Below are positions 1 to 10,709 of a DNA stretch of 33,831 bases, in pieces; position 1 is the first letter of the stretch; the number at the start of each line of letters is the position of its first letter. Source of the stretch: Plantago elongata (taxonomy: Eukaryota; Streptophyta; Magnoliopsida; Lamiales; Plantaginaceae). The stretch lies in the NCBI GenBank assembly GCA_036897095.1, contig JAYMSP010001289.1, positions 1-33,831 of the forward strand, in the 5' to 3' direction. A program made the position numbers and the translations under genes. The notes beneath the pieces were generated by a model, which worked only from the letters and a program-made list of their open reading frames with translations, had not been told where the DNA came from and did not search any database.

Positions 1-302
1 TCATTCTGGCTTCCAAGCGCCTCGTAAATAAAATCCGGAAAAATGGCAAATCACTTCCCAGACATTTTTCAAGTTATTTTCGAGCCATAGGAAAAATAAA
101 ATAAATAATTTTCATTTTATAATTTTTAATATTATTTTATTAGTAAATAACTAATTTCTATTTTAACATCGAATCCGCTCGGCGTTAAAATCCTAAATTC
201 GACCTAATATACTTGCGTACTATTTTCACTCGTACGAAATAATAAAATTAATAGTTTATTAATTTTAGGATGAAACGGTGAGGAAATTTGTCGGACCTTA
301 CA
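1..302 (-). mobile_element. 5' end of a gypsy LTR (element C), inverted
   Basis: Read on the minus strand, 302 down to 1 begins TGTAAGG and follows the start of element A's LTR (7303-7605) over its whole length: AT-rich core, then the shared block 'ATTTACGAGSCGYTTGGAAGCCA' at the far end. It is therefore the U3 end of a related but diverged gypsy LTR in opposite orientation. The plus-strand edge CTTACA (297-302) is the mirror of the LTR start. Immediately right, element A's LTR resumes at its internal position matching 7688, so C looks inserted into A's 5' LTR; the rest of C lies left of the window. CATAC (303-307) is the expected target duplication. Confidence 0.75.
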
Positions 303-400
303 CATACCAACGCTCCAACCGTGAATTGCTTCGAGAAGAAGCTACCGGCCGCCGCCCCACCGACCGAGCCGCCCTTGGAAATGATCGAAACACCCTTCGG

Positions 401-546
401 ACGCGTGGCAAGAGAGAAAGACGCGTAGTACACGTGTCCAGCGGAGGAAATGCCGCGTAAGGCGGCGCACGGCTGAGTGGCCGGAACACGTGGTGCCAAT
501 GTGGGATTTTGACCGACCAAAGAGGCGGCCCTCCGCCTATATATAG
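401..546 (+). promoter_or_regulatory. LTR promoter: ABRE/G-box cluster and TATA box
   Basis: Seen directly: ACGCGTGG at 401-408, ACGCGTAG at 421-428, CACGTG at 431-436, ACACGTGG at 486-493 followed by CCAAT at 496-500, and TATATATAG at 538-546. The cluster lies 45-140 bp upstream of the TATA box. ACACGTGG is the abscisic acid response element core and ACGCGTG resembles its coupling element. The 3' LTR keeps the same layout (7787-7931). Transcription would be expected to start about 30 nt past the TATA box, near 570. Hormone response is inference. Confidence 0.6.
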
Positions 547-1386
547 CCTACTCCCGCTGCCCATTCCCGACACCACTCGCTCTCCTTAGTATCTTCTCCT
601 CCGCCTACTCCACCACTGCTCCACCGTTCCTCCGCCACTGCCGGCCTCACGCCACCACCACCCGCTTCTCAAACCGTCCTCATTTGCTGGATTAAGTATC
701 GTTCACTCGACCAATTTTCCGCCTCTTGTCGCCCTGTCACCGCCCCCTCGATTACCGACTCTGCTCGTCTCTTCTCTACTCGCGCGCTCGCATTCTGCTC
801 GGAATTACGAAGTCGCATAAGTGATTACGAGCTTTCGGCACTTGGCCCTGGGAAAGTTGATATTGATCATTCCTTGCAATTTCATACCTGTTCCTGTTTA
901 TGTGCCTGACTGTCTAACTCTGACTGCGGCGACCCGACGACGACCGACTGACTCCGACTCGATTTCTGTTTTCGATTTCTAACTGTATAACTGTAGATGA
1001 CCTGTACTTAGGGATACATTACCTTTATTGACTTGATACCCTATTGTTCCAGTTACTGTTTGATATTGTACCCTGAGTCTGTTTTACTGATCCTCATGAA
1101 CTGCATCGCACGAAAACTGTTTTTGAAAAGCAACCACACACTGTTTTTGAAAAATTTGGGAAACCGCACTGGTCGACACTGTCGACATACTGTTACTGAT
1201 GCTGGGTGATGTCACATGCATCGCTATCTTTCTCGGGCACTAATGACTGTACATCCATTCAAACGGTCTGGATTTTATGAGTTGTGATGGGTCGTTCCTG
1301 TCATAAAAAAACAGCTCTAACTCGCGGTCACGCCACCACTGTAAGACCGATACCTGATCAGTTCGGTCTAGCCCATACTGTAAATC

Positions 1387-1405
1387 TAGCACCTTTCGTG
1401 TGCTA
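1387..1405 (+). promoter_or_regulatory. conserved U5 hairpin of element A
   Basis: TAGCAC and GTGCTA pair as a 6-bp stem around a 7-nt loop. The same stem recurs in the 3' LTR (8795-8813, with one A-to-G change that keeps a G-U pair) and in solo LTR B (11236-11255, with a different loop), while much of the surrounding LTR differs. It would lie in the leader of the genomic RNA. The role is unknown. Confidence 0.45.
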
Positions 1406-1777
1406 TGATCACTGACTGACTGATACCGGTTTCCCCACTGTTTAAAACTGTCTGAACAACGTGTTGTGTTGGTTTGCTGTACTGTTGCATTCATACTCAT
1501 ATTCATGCATGCTCAATTATCCTCACTGAGTCTTTACGACTGACACTCTCCTTATCCTGATACTGATTTCCCAGGTTTTGAGTAAGTAGAGAGGACATGG
1601 TAGCTAGGCAGACAGACGGACTCTGGCTTGTTTCCACTGCTGATCCTGTAGATGTGTGTTTTATTTATCGAATTATAAGTACATTTGGGATCGTAATAAT
1701 TATTACTTTGATATATTTATGTATTTGGATGTTCGGCACAATCCTTGACGTCCGGACCAGACCAGGGCCTTACAGAG

Positions 1778-1790
1778 TGGTATCAGAGCC
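1778..1790 (+). promoter_or_regulatory. primer binding site (initiator tRNA-Met)
   Basis: TGGTATCAGAGCC starts 3 nt after the LTR end at 1774. This is the usual plant tRNA-Met primer site for minus-strand DNA synthesis and is intact. Confidence 0.93.
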
Positions 1791-1914
1791 CAGTTTGGAC
1801 CAATAGGACTGTGACGTGCTTCCAATACCAACTCTTAAAATATTTTCAAAAATGGGGAGGGGAGAGACACATAAGTATGCACTGTTATTATCTATATGTT
1901 ACTGACATCGACAG

Positions 1915-2421
1915 ATGAGCGACGACGGAAGTCGGGACTGGGACAATGAAAGGAACTTTGTATAATCATGGGTCGACGAAGCCCATGCCGGGAGAATGCG
2001 CACCCGACAAGTAGATGAACAACTGGAAGAAGAACGAAGGGCTCGTGCCCGCAGTCGTGAGCGTCTCCACGCGGTAGAACACCGGATGCACTCGATCCGG
2101 AACGAGATGGAATTCGTGCGGACCGAGTTGTCCCACATTGAACATACTCTAGATGATCCACTGTCACCACCTCCGGCGATAGCCCCGCCACCTCACCCAG
2201 CTCCTTCGGCAATTGTGGGAGGAGGTATACACGTTGCCGGCCCGAGTGGTACAACTACCGGCGCCCGTGGATACCGGATGACAACCCGGAAGTCCACATA
2301 TCCATATCAGCAACATCCCCTGGCTCCGCGCTACATCTCTTCCGAGGAGGAAGACCCGTCCGAGGATCCGAGACCGGATGGATATAGTACTGACGACGAG
2401 GAGTCGACTTGTCGACGTTAG
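1915..2421 (+). pseudogene. pre-gag ORF of element A, one stop
   Basis: A reading frame between PBS and gag starts at ATG 1915 (MSDDGSRDW...), meets TAA at 1963-1965, and continues open in the same frame to TAG at 2419-2421; the part from ATG 1996 alone is 141 codons. Residues about 1-45 of that part are rich in E, R and Q with heptad-like spacing, predicting a coiled coil. A proline-rich middle (SPPPAIAPPPHPAP) and an acidic Ser/Asp-rich tail follow. It matches no gag, pol or env domain I recognise. Its length, codon-like composition and a single stop make a former gene more likely than chance. It is in another frame from gag and separated from it by 385 nt. Confidence 0.55.
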
Positions 2422-2806
2422 AGGTTTAGAAGTCCTATGTGTATTAGTAGTTTTAAGCCTTGTTCTAGAACTGTGCATTGTAAATATGTGTGTACTTCTC
2501 TGTTTAAGTTGTGAATAAACTGGTCAACTCGACCAGGAGTCTGTAAGTCTGTAATCATACAAGTTTTAGAAATCAACCCCGGTTTGACTCTAGTTACTTA
2601 CAGTATTATAGCTGGCCTGGAATCCTTAACTCAAGGAATAATAGGTCCTAAGGTAAAATCTTCTGGGGAGATCCGGATTATGCGAAAAATGTTCTATGGA
2701 GTTCAAGTAGTATTAAGGAATTGCCTATTATTCTCCCACCTGCTATCGTATCTACAATTGGTCGTTAACTAAGTTATACGCCCTCTCCGTATTTCAGACA
2801 AATAAG
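2422..2806 (+). other. leader before gag with a candidate intron
   Basis: No coding signal. It holds a good splice donor CT|GTAAGT at 2543 and a pyrimidine-tract acceptor ATTTCAG ending at 2797, ten nt before the gag ATG, with a branch-point-like TTAAC near 2765. This would be a 255-nt intron removing the spacer between the pre-gag ORF and gag. It is inferred from sequence motifs only. Confidence 0.35.
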
Positions 2807-4343
2807 ATGTCTGAAGCTAACAGCCCGCAACCCGAAGCTCAGAGTGAAGAGTTCACACCCCCACAACTAGCTTCACCAAACCCAGAGGTAACCCCTCCGG
2901 CTCCCGGAGCGGGAGAAAACGAAACCAGAGGAAGCATGCAGGAGATGCTATCCTTTTGGACCTTTCTCACTCAGCAGTGGCAGAACCAGCAGCCTACTGC
3001 AACTCAATCATCAGCCGTACAGAGCGACGACCAGGTACTGGAATGCTTTCTTAGGTTCAATCCCCCAGTGTTCATCGGGAAAATCGATGACAAGAAAGCA
3101 CAAGAATTTTTTGCTCGATTGGAAAAGATCTTTGAGGTTTTGAGTTACACCGAGGAACAGAAAGTCAAGTAGCCACCTACCGATTAGAAGAAGCCGCGAG
3201 AAACTGGTGGGTACTGGTAAATAGGAGATGGAAACAGGAAGGGACTCAATCGACATGGAAGATTTTTGTACAAGAATTTAATGATAAGTTTGTGCCCGAG
3301 GTAATACGGAATGCCCGAGAACGGATATTTTTGGAACTGATCCAAGGAAGTAAAAATGTGAGTGAATATGAAGCGGAATTTTCCCGTCTGATTCAATATG
3401 CTCCTCATTACTGGGAAGATGAGAAGCGGAAAATTCGCAAGTTTGTGGAAGGCCTAAGGTTGGAATTACGCCGGACCTTAGTTTCAGTGAATCATGTACG
3501 TTATGTTAAAGCTGTGGAAAAGATTTTACAGGTTGAAGCTGAGTTTAGGGAGATAAGGAAGCTGGAGGAAAAGATTAAGAGGAATCGATCTGAGAATTCC
3601 TCATCTTTTAACCAACGACCGATGGAAACTAAAGTTCCTGAGCAGGCAAGAGGAAACCCTCGCCCCGGGGTTGAACCTGCTCCCCATAATCCGCCATCAA
3701 AGACCTCCGCCATAACTACCTGCCCTTTTTGCGGGAAGTCAGGCCATACTGAGACACAATGTTGGTTCAAGAACGGACGATGCCTAAGGTGCGGAAGTGA
3801 TCAACACCGTGTTCAGGACTGCCCATCTGCATCCTCAAGGGAGTCACGCCCCAATGTTCCAGCAAATGCCAAGCCCGCTGGTCGCCAAAATGTCCGACCT
3901 AGAGCATTCATGATGACAGCAGAACCAGGGAGTCCTTCGGCACCCAATGCCATTGAGGGTACGATTTCCATTGCATCCATCCCTGGTACAGCTTTTTTTG
4001 ATAGTGGAGCAACACACTCTTTCATTGCTGCCCGATATGCTAGAAAATTAGATTTTACTCTTGCTAAACTAGCATATTACTTTGATATCGAATCCCCATT
4101 TGGCAGTAGTGTAATATCATATAGGGTCTACACTAACTACGTAGTTGAGTATCTGGGTGAACGTTACCCAGCAGATTTGATAGAGATAATGTTAGATTCG
4201 CATGACTTAATTTTGGGCATGGATTGGTTGTATGTACACCATGCAATACTCAACTGCAGATACCGACAAATTTCCCTAGAAAAACCAACCACCTTTGAAA
4301 CTCCCACATCTGCCCAAACTCGAGTAATATCTGCAGCCAAGCC
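2807..4343 (+). pseudogene. gag and protease of element A
   Basis: ATG 2807 opens a proline-rich N-terminus followed by the Ty3 gag capsid domain (LRFNPPVFIGK, later ATYRLEEAARNWW). A one-base loss at about 3171 moves the frame from 2 to 1; the continuation starts at 3172. Two CCHC zinc knuckles (CPFCGKSGHTETQC and CLRCGSDQHRVQDC, about 3721-3825) bind nucleic acid. The aspartic protease has FFDSGATHSFI (about 3994-4026) with the catalytic DSG present and GMDWL near 4218. The frame breaks again at about 4343, where a short stretch also seems lost relative to relatives. Gag would form the particle and the protease would cleave the polyprotein. Both are non-functional as they stand. Confidence 0.9.
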
Positions 4344-5991
4344 TATCTAGCTTACTTGATTAACCCTGCATTGGACCAAACTAAGATAGAAAATGTCGAG
4401 GTTGTAAGGGAATTTCTAGATGTATTCCCGGAAGAACTCAACACGCTACCACTGCATCGGGAAGTAGAGTTTGTTATAGAAACTATCCCTGGAGCGGAAC
4501 CAGTGTCCCGAACACCGTACAGAATGGCCCCAGTCGAGCTCCGTGAACTTAAGATTCAACTACAAGAGTTGCTGGAAAAAGGTTTTATTCGTCCTAGTAG
4601 TTCTCCCTAGGGTGCTCCAGTGTTGTTTGCCAAGAAGAAGGACGGTACACTGAGAATGTGTTTAGATTATCGACGGCTGAATAATCTAACCGTCAAGAAT
4701 AAGTACCCGCTACCCCACATAGACGAGTTGTTCGATTTGCTACAAGGATCCACGGTGTACTCAAAACTGGATCTAAGACAAGGATACTACCAACTGAGGG
4801 TCCGGGAAGAAGATATTCCAAAAACGGCTTTTAACACACGATATGGGTATTTTGAGTTTGTAGTCATGCCCTTTAGTTTGACCAACGCACCTGCGTCTTT
4901 CATGGACCTGATGCATCGAATGTTCCGACCATTTTTGGATAAGTTCGTCGTAATTTTCATCGACATATACTAGTCTTTTCCAAAAGTCGGGAGGAACATG
5001 CTACACACCTAAGATTGGTGCTCTAGACATTGCAGCAACAGAAGTTGTATGCCAAATTCAGCAAGTGCGAGTTTTGGTTGTCGGATGTTAAATTCTTGGG
5101 ACACAAGATATCCCGAGAAGGTTTACAGGTTGATTCGGACAAGATTGAGGCTATATTTAAATTGAAACAACCTGAAACAGCTACCGAAGTCAGAAGTTTT
5201 CTAGGATTAGCTGGATACTATCGACGGTTCATTCGGGACTTCACGAAAATAGCAAAGTCCCTGCATCTTCTCACAGCCAAGAATGTCAACTTTGAATGGA
5301 CCAAGAAGTGCGATACCAGCTTCCAGGAGCTAAAGAAGAGACTAACTTCAGCACCGATCCTGTCACTCCCCAAGGCTCCGAAGATTTTATAGTCTATACA
5401 GATGCATCTGGAGAAGGATATGGTTGTGTACTGACACAACGAGGAAAATTTATCGCTTATGCATCCCGTAGATTGAAGCCCCACGAGCAAAATTATCCGA
5501 CGCACGATTTAGAACTTGGAGCCATCATCTTCGCATTGGCCAGGTGGAGACATTACCTGTACGGTGCGACTTTTGAAATTGTTACGGATCACAAAAGCTT
5601 AAAATACCTCTTCACTCAAAAGGAACTCAACATGCGCCAACGACACTGGATGGAGTTTTTGGAAGATTATGACTATACAAGTACGTACCAGTCATGCAAA
5701 GCTAACATAGTAGCAGATGCCTTAAGCCGGAAAAGAGACAATGTTCCAGCTGCATCTAAATTAGGAGTTTTGCAAGTGAAGCCGAGACTTGGATATAGTG
5801 GTCTCGCTATGAGATCAGATCTTTATGAACAGATCAAGGATTCCCAACCGTTGGACCCAACATTCGACAAGTTAAAGGCGGAAGTACAAGGTGAGAAATC
5901 CCTTTTGAAACTGGATGACGAAGGAGTATTACGATACAAGGAAAGACAATGGATTCCAAAGGAAATGAGGAATAGATCCTCAACTAAGGCC
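4344..5991 (+). pseudogene. reverse transcriptase and RNase H of element A
   Basis: The frame (frame 3) begins YLAYLINPALDQ, then VVREFLDVFPEEL and the RT core. TAG at 4608-4610 replaces the Trp of the SSPWGAP motif. The RT catalytic box FIDD is broken: one base is missing in the second Asp codon at about 4965, and reading resumes in frame 2 (ILVFSK). A further TAG lies at 5024-5026. A base lost in a C run near 5369 moves to frame 1, where RNase H is well preserved: [26 protein letters not shown] and the closing IVADALSRK. The enzyme would copy genomic RNA into DNA in cytoplasmic particles. Confidence 0.92.
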
Positions 5992-7290
5992 ATAGAACCA
6001 TCTACAACATTCATCATGGAGGAAACAAGATGTACGCCAACCTCAAAGGAAAATTCTGGTGGCATGGGATGAAACGGGATATTGCCGCCTATGTGCAGGA
6101 AGTGTTTGACTTGCCAGATGGTGAAAGACGAGAATCAACGGCCAGCTGGATTACTACAACCCTTGCTAATTCCTTGTTGGAAGTGGGACCAGATCACCAT
6201 GGATTTTGTTACTAGATTTCCAATAATCCATGGATATGACAATATCTGGGTGATCGTAGACAAATTGACCAAATCTGTGCATTTCATTTCCGTCAGATCA
6301 CAGTACAACATAGAGAAATTGGCAGAACTATATATACGGGAAATTGTTCGACTACATGGAATTCCAGTCAGTATAGTATCCGACTGAGATCCAAAGTTCA
6401 CTTCCAGATTATGGCAACAATTGCAGAAATGTCTAGGATCGCAACTGAAATTCAGTACTGCTGGTCACCCGCAAACTGATGGACAATCGGAAAGGACAAT
6501 CCGATTTCTTGAAAATCTACTTAGGTCATGCAGTTTAGATTTCCCAGGAACCTGGATTAGGCATTTGCCTTTAATCAAGTTCACCTACAACAACATCTAT
6601 CAAGCTTCAATTTAGATGGCCCCGTATGAGGCACTTTATGGTCGAAAATGCCGATCACCGTTGGATTGGGATATGGAGGACCGGAAAAACACCTCCACTC
6701 GAGCAGAGAATGCTCTATATCTTGATATAGTCCAGGAATCGATCGAAAAGGTACAGAAGATCCAGAAACGGATTAAAGCGGCTCAGGACAGACAGAAATC
6801 CTACGATGATCGTCGACGGAAGCACTTGGAGTTTGAAGAAGGAGACCAAGTGTTCTTAAAGATTTCCCCGAGGAAGGGGATTAAGCGAATTGGAAAGGGA
6901 GGAAAACTTGCACCCTGCTACATTGGACCTTTCGAGATAACCCGGAGAGTGGGACCAGTTGCCTATGAATTGGCACTACCGCTGAAGCTTATTGGAATTC
7001 ACAATGTGTTCCATGTGTCCCAACTTAAGAAATACCACCCCGATCCTGAACATGTCCTCCAACCCACTGAAGTGAAACTTGAGGAAAACCTGACCTATGA
7101 AGAGAAACCCCTCCGAGTCTTAGACACCCAAGTGAAAGAGCTTAGGAATAAGCAGATCGCCTTAGTTAAGATTCTCTGGCAGAATCATACCCTAGAAGAG
7201 GCTACTTGGGAAAAAGAAGCTGAGATACGGGAGAAGTACCCTTACTTGTTCACCAAGGATAGGTCGAATTTGGAGGACCAAATTCCCTAA
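5992..7290 (+). pseudogene. integrase with chromodomain-like tail of element A
   Basis: The frame shifts at 5992 (base lost) and back at 6102 (base gained), within the HHCC zinc-binding region (HHGGNKM, then CLTCQ). The catalytic core shows the first Asp in TMDFV and the second in IVSD, followed by TGA at 6385-6387 where relatives have Arg (CGA). The Glu follows in [12 protein letters not shown] at 6613-6615 interrupts before MAPYEALYGRKCRSP. Beyond this are the GPY/F-type region (YIGPFEI) and a terminal chromodomain-like segment (about 7114-7245, ILWQNHTLEEATWE). Chromodomains of this class are known to steer integration to heterochromatin. The last codon ends at 7290. Confidence 0.92.
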
Positions 7291-7302
7291 AGTGGGGGAG
7301 AA
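7290..7302 (+). promoter_or_regulatory. polypurine tract of element A
   Basis: AAGTGGGGGAGAA lies directly before the 3' LTR start TG at 7303. It primes plus-strand DNA synthesis. It also abuts the gag-pol stop codon. Confidence 0.9.
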
Positions 7303-9182
7303 TGTAAGAACCGCAACTTTTTAATACAATATTAATATTATTAATTTAACTGATTATTGACTACTAACTCCACGAGTGCGAATATATTTGACTTTTAACA
7401 ACGAGCCAAATTCGAAAATTAACGGCCGGTTACGATCGCCAGTTGATTACAAATTAGTATTTGATTAATAAAATAATAATAAAAATAATAAAATAAAAAT
7501 ATTTATTTTAAAATTTATATGGCTTTAGTTCGACTTAAATATCGCCCGAGAATCGATTTTACATTTTTTCGGAATTTATTTACGAGCCGTTTGGAAGCCA
7601 GGTGTATATAGTGATAAAATGACATTTATACCCTTAAATTGCTTCTTCCCCAAATTTCCTTCCTCCCGTTCCAACACACGCAGCCGCCATTTCCATCACT
7701 CCAACCGTGAATTGCTTCGAGAAGAAGCTACCAGCCGTCGCCCCACCGACCGAGCAGCCCTGGGAAATGACCGAAACACCCTCCGGACGCGTGGCAAGAG
7801 AGAAAGACGCGTGGTACACGCGTCCAACGGAGGAAATGCCGCGTAAGGCGGCGCACAGCTGAGTGGCCGGAACACGTGGCGCCAATGTTGGATTCTGACC
7901 GACCAAAGAGGCGGCCCTCCACCTATATATTGCCTACCCCCGCTGCCCATTCCCGACACCACTCGCTCTCCTTCGTATCTTCTCCTCTGCCTACTCCACC
8001 ACTGCTCCACCGTTCCTCCGCCACTGCCGGCCTCACACCACCACCACCCGCTTCTCAAACCGTCCTCATTTGCCGGATTAAGTGTCGTTTACTCGACCAA
8101 TTTTTCCGCCTCTTGCCGCCCTATCACCGCCCCCTCGATTACCGACTCTGCTCGCCTCTTCTCTACTCGCACGCTCGCATTCTGCTCGGAATTACGAAGT
8201 CGCATAACTTGCAAGATATCCACGGTGAGTGATTACGAGCTTTCGGCATCCGGTCCTGGGAAAGTTTATATTGTTCATTCCTTGCAATTTCATACATGTT
8301 CCTGATTATGTGCCTGACTGTCTAACTCTGACTGCGGCCACCCGACGACGACCGACTGACTTCGATTCTATTTCTGATTTCGATTTCTAACTCTATAACT
8401 ATAGATGACATGTACTTAGGGATACCTTACCTGTATTGACTTGATACCCTATTGTTCCAGTTACTGATTGATATTGCACCCTGAGTCTGTTTTAATGATC
8501 CTCATGAACTGCATCGCACGAAAACTGATTTTGAAAAGCAACCACACACTGTTTTTGAAAAATTTAGGAAACCGCACTGGTCGAAACTGTCGACATACTG
8601 TTACTGATGATGGGTGATGTCACCTGCATTGCTATCTTTCTCGGGCACTATTGACTGTACAACCATTCAAACGGTCTGGATTTAATGAGTTGTGATGGGT
8701 CGTGCCTGTATAAAAAAAATAGCTCTCACTCGCAGTCACGCCGCCACTGTAAGACCGATACCTGATCAGTTCAGTCTAGCTCATTCTGTAAATCTGGCAC
8801 CTTTCATGTGCTATGATCACTGACTGACCGATACCGGTTTCCCCACTGTTTAAAACTGCCTGATCAGCGTGTTGTGTTGGTTTGTTGTACAGTTGCATTC
8901 ATACTCATATTCATGCATGCTCGATTATCCTCACTGAGTCTTTACGACTGGCACTCTCCTTGTCCTGATACTGATTTCCTAGGTTTTGAGTACAAAGAGA
9001 GGACAGGGTAGCTAGGCAGACAAACGGACTCTGGCTTGTTTCTGCTACTGATCCTGTAGATGTATGTTTTATTTATCAAATTATAAGTACATTTGGGATT
9101 GTAATAATTTTTAATTTGATATATTTATGTATTTGGATGTTCGGCACAATCCTTGACGTCCTGACCAGACCGGGGCCTTACA
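7303..9182 (+). repeat. 3' LTR of element A, complete (1880 bp)
   Basis: It runs from TGTAAG (7303) to CTTACA (9182), a 6-bp terminal inverted repeat. U3 holds ACGCGTGG (7787), ACGCGTGGTACACGCGT (7807), ACACGTGGC (7872), CCAAT and TATATAT (7924). U5 holds the hairpin 8795-8813 and a candidate intron with donor CACG|GTGAGT at 8225 and acceptor TTTCCTAG at 8982. The following 5 bp TTGGT should be the target duplication, but its partner is outside the window. Confidence 0.92.
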
Positions 9183-10709
9183 TTGGTACTGTAGTTTATC
9201 TTCACAAAGGTTTTTGTTATAAATGCTAATTTGTTATGTAGTGATATGCCTAGTGATTCTGATCGAATTGAGTTGATGTTGGGTCTGTGTGTGGGTTTTT
9301 AATAGTGTTGGTGACGGAGTTTTAATTCTCTCATGCCTGCCTCATCTATGAGTCTAATTTCTGTAGCTGATATGTGGAGTCTCTGCCTATTTCTTCCTTC
9401 TTGACTGAGTCTGCTGTGTGCCTTGTTGGTAAGTGTCTAATTGATGTGTTTGGGACTCATTCCATTCAACAGTAACATTAGCTTGGTCCTGTTGTGTATA
9501 ATGGTATGGTTTGGCTTAATTATAACTCATATGTGGCTTCGGTTCAATTCTAAATGTTTGTTATATACTATATTATATATTCATTATGAAAATTGTTAAT
9601 GATAAATCTGCTAAAGTCTGTGTAGTAATATGTGTATATGGTTTTACATGCTTAATCGTGTTTATGTACTAGAAAGTCTTAGGGGTGTTAAACGGTAGTT
9701 CTTATAAGTTTAGATTTGTGTCTGTGTCTGTCGTCTAAATTATTATGTGGCTTTGTGCTGTGTAACCGATCTCAATTGCTTGTTTCCTGCTGTATTGTCG
9801 TCGAATTTAATTTTACTATAGCAATTCGTCTGTGCTGCTCTGTTTTGTTTTCTCCTCTTCGGTTTAAGATGCCCAGCCTCGCTCCATTCCATATGTCTCA
9901 ATTTGATTTGCTTTGGTTGCGGTGTCTGAGACTATAGAGTCGTACTCTGTTCTTTTCTATTTTCGCCCTTGCTGCGATCGAACTATCTGCTAGATGTTGT
10001 TCACAAGTTTCACTATACACTGTCTCTGCCTAGGTTGTCGATCGTGTGATGTGTTTGCTGAGTTATTGAGTGTATTGTACCCTCGACTTTACTATGTTGA
10101 GTCTAAGTTAAGTTTGTATAGTTGGTTTGTGCCGAATCCATGTTATGTTTGCCGTGTTGATTACTGTTCTTTCCACCTTATTAGTTGTTTCAATGTTTGT
10201 GTTGTAGCTATCTGGCCGTCGACTGTCTATGAGTCGATTGTCCGACGGTCTGCTTGCTTCTTTTATGATATCACTGTAGCAAGTCGATTCCTGCTTGTGT
10301 ATCTTTATTTGTTGGTCTGTCTGTGTAGTTTATACTGGCCTGCCTAGTGTGTTATTATCCCGTTGTGAGCTTTGAATTATAGGTAGTTAGGTTTCTGTGG
10401 TTTCATTATTGTTGTTGTCATGATACTTGCGGTATTCTGGTTTGGAGTGTGTGTATGGGTAGTCTTACTTAGTTTACTTGACCTTCTTTGACTATTCGGT
10501 CATTGAAATTTAGAATATTGTTTATGTGATTGGGTAATGGAAATGGATTCAGTTATTGCTCATGTGACTTGGTTATGCTTGCTTGACTTGTTTGTGCTCG
10601 CTTGTGGGGGTTTAAGGGCGCCTTGATTTATTTTAGTGTAAAATTTAAGTAGCATTATCATTTATTCAGGAACTCCGTACTCTGAGATTTGAGAAGGAAC
10701 GATTTAAAG

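Larger units (their letters stand above)
303..1774 (+). repeat. 5' LTR of element A, first ~385 bp displaced
   Basis: This aligns with 7688-9182 from the block at 312 (CTCCAACCGTGAATTGCTTC) to the terminal CTTACA at 1774. Compared with the 3' LTR it lacks the first ~385 bp, which should lie left of element C, and a 21-bp stretch near 829 (present as about 8206-8227 in the 3' copy) that holds a GTGAGT splice-donor-like site. Its other parts are U3 with TATA box, R/U5 with a conserved hairpin (1387-1405) and an acceptor-like TTTCCCAG at 1567-1574. Confidence 0.9.
303..9182 (+). mobile_element. Ty3/gypsy chromovirus (element A), near complete, decayed
   Basis: The element has a 5' LTR (truncated here by C), a tRNA-Met primer site, a pre-gag ORF, one gag-pol frame ordered gag, protease, RT, RNase H, integrase, chromodomain-like tail, a polypurine tract and a complete 3' LTR. 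Domain order with integrase last and a chromodomain-like end places it in the chromovirus branch, most like Tekay/Del by layout. The coding region has at least six frameshifts and several stops, so it cannot encode a polyprotein. Comparing about 200 bp of the two LTRs by eye (from 312 and 7698) shows about 13 differences, mostly transitions, so the insertion is not recent. Confidence 0.92.

Noticed and set aside
248..576. Antisense ORFs of 90 and 92 codons in the 5' LTR (and 7634-8058 in the 3' LTR)
   Set aside because: They mirror the GC-rich U3/R part of the LTR, appear in both LTRs because the DNA is repeated, and have no domain or independent start signal.
9716..10347. Two plus-strand ORFs (73 and 117 codons) in solo LTR B
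   Set aside because: Cys/Leu/Val-rich products of T/G-rich DNA, with no family likeness; they lie in noncoding LTR sequence.
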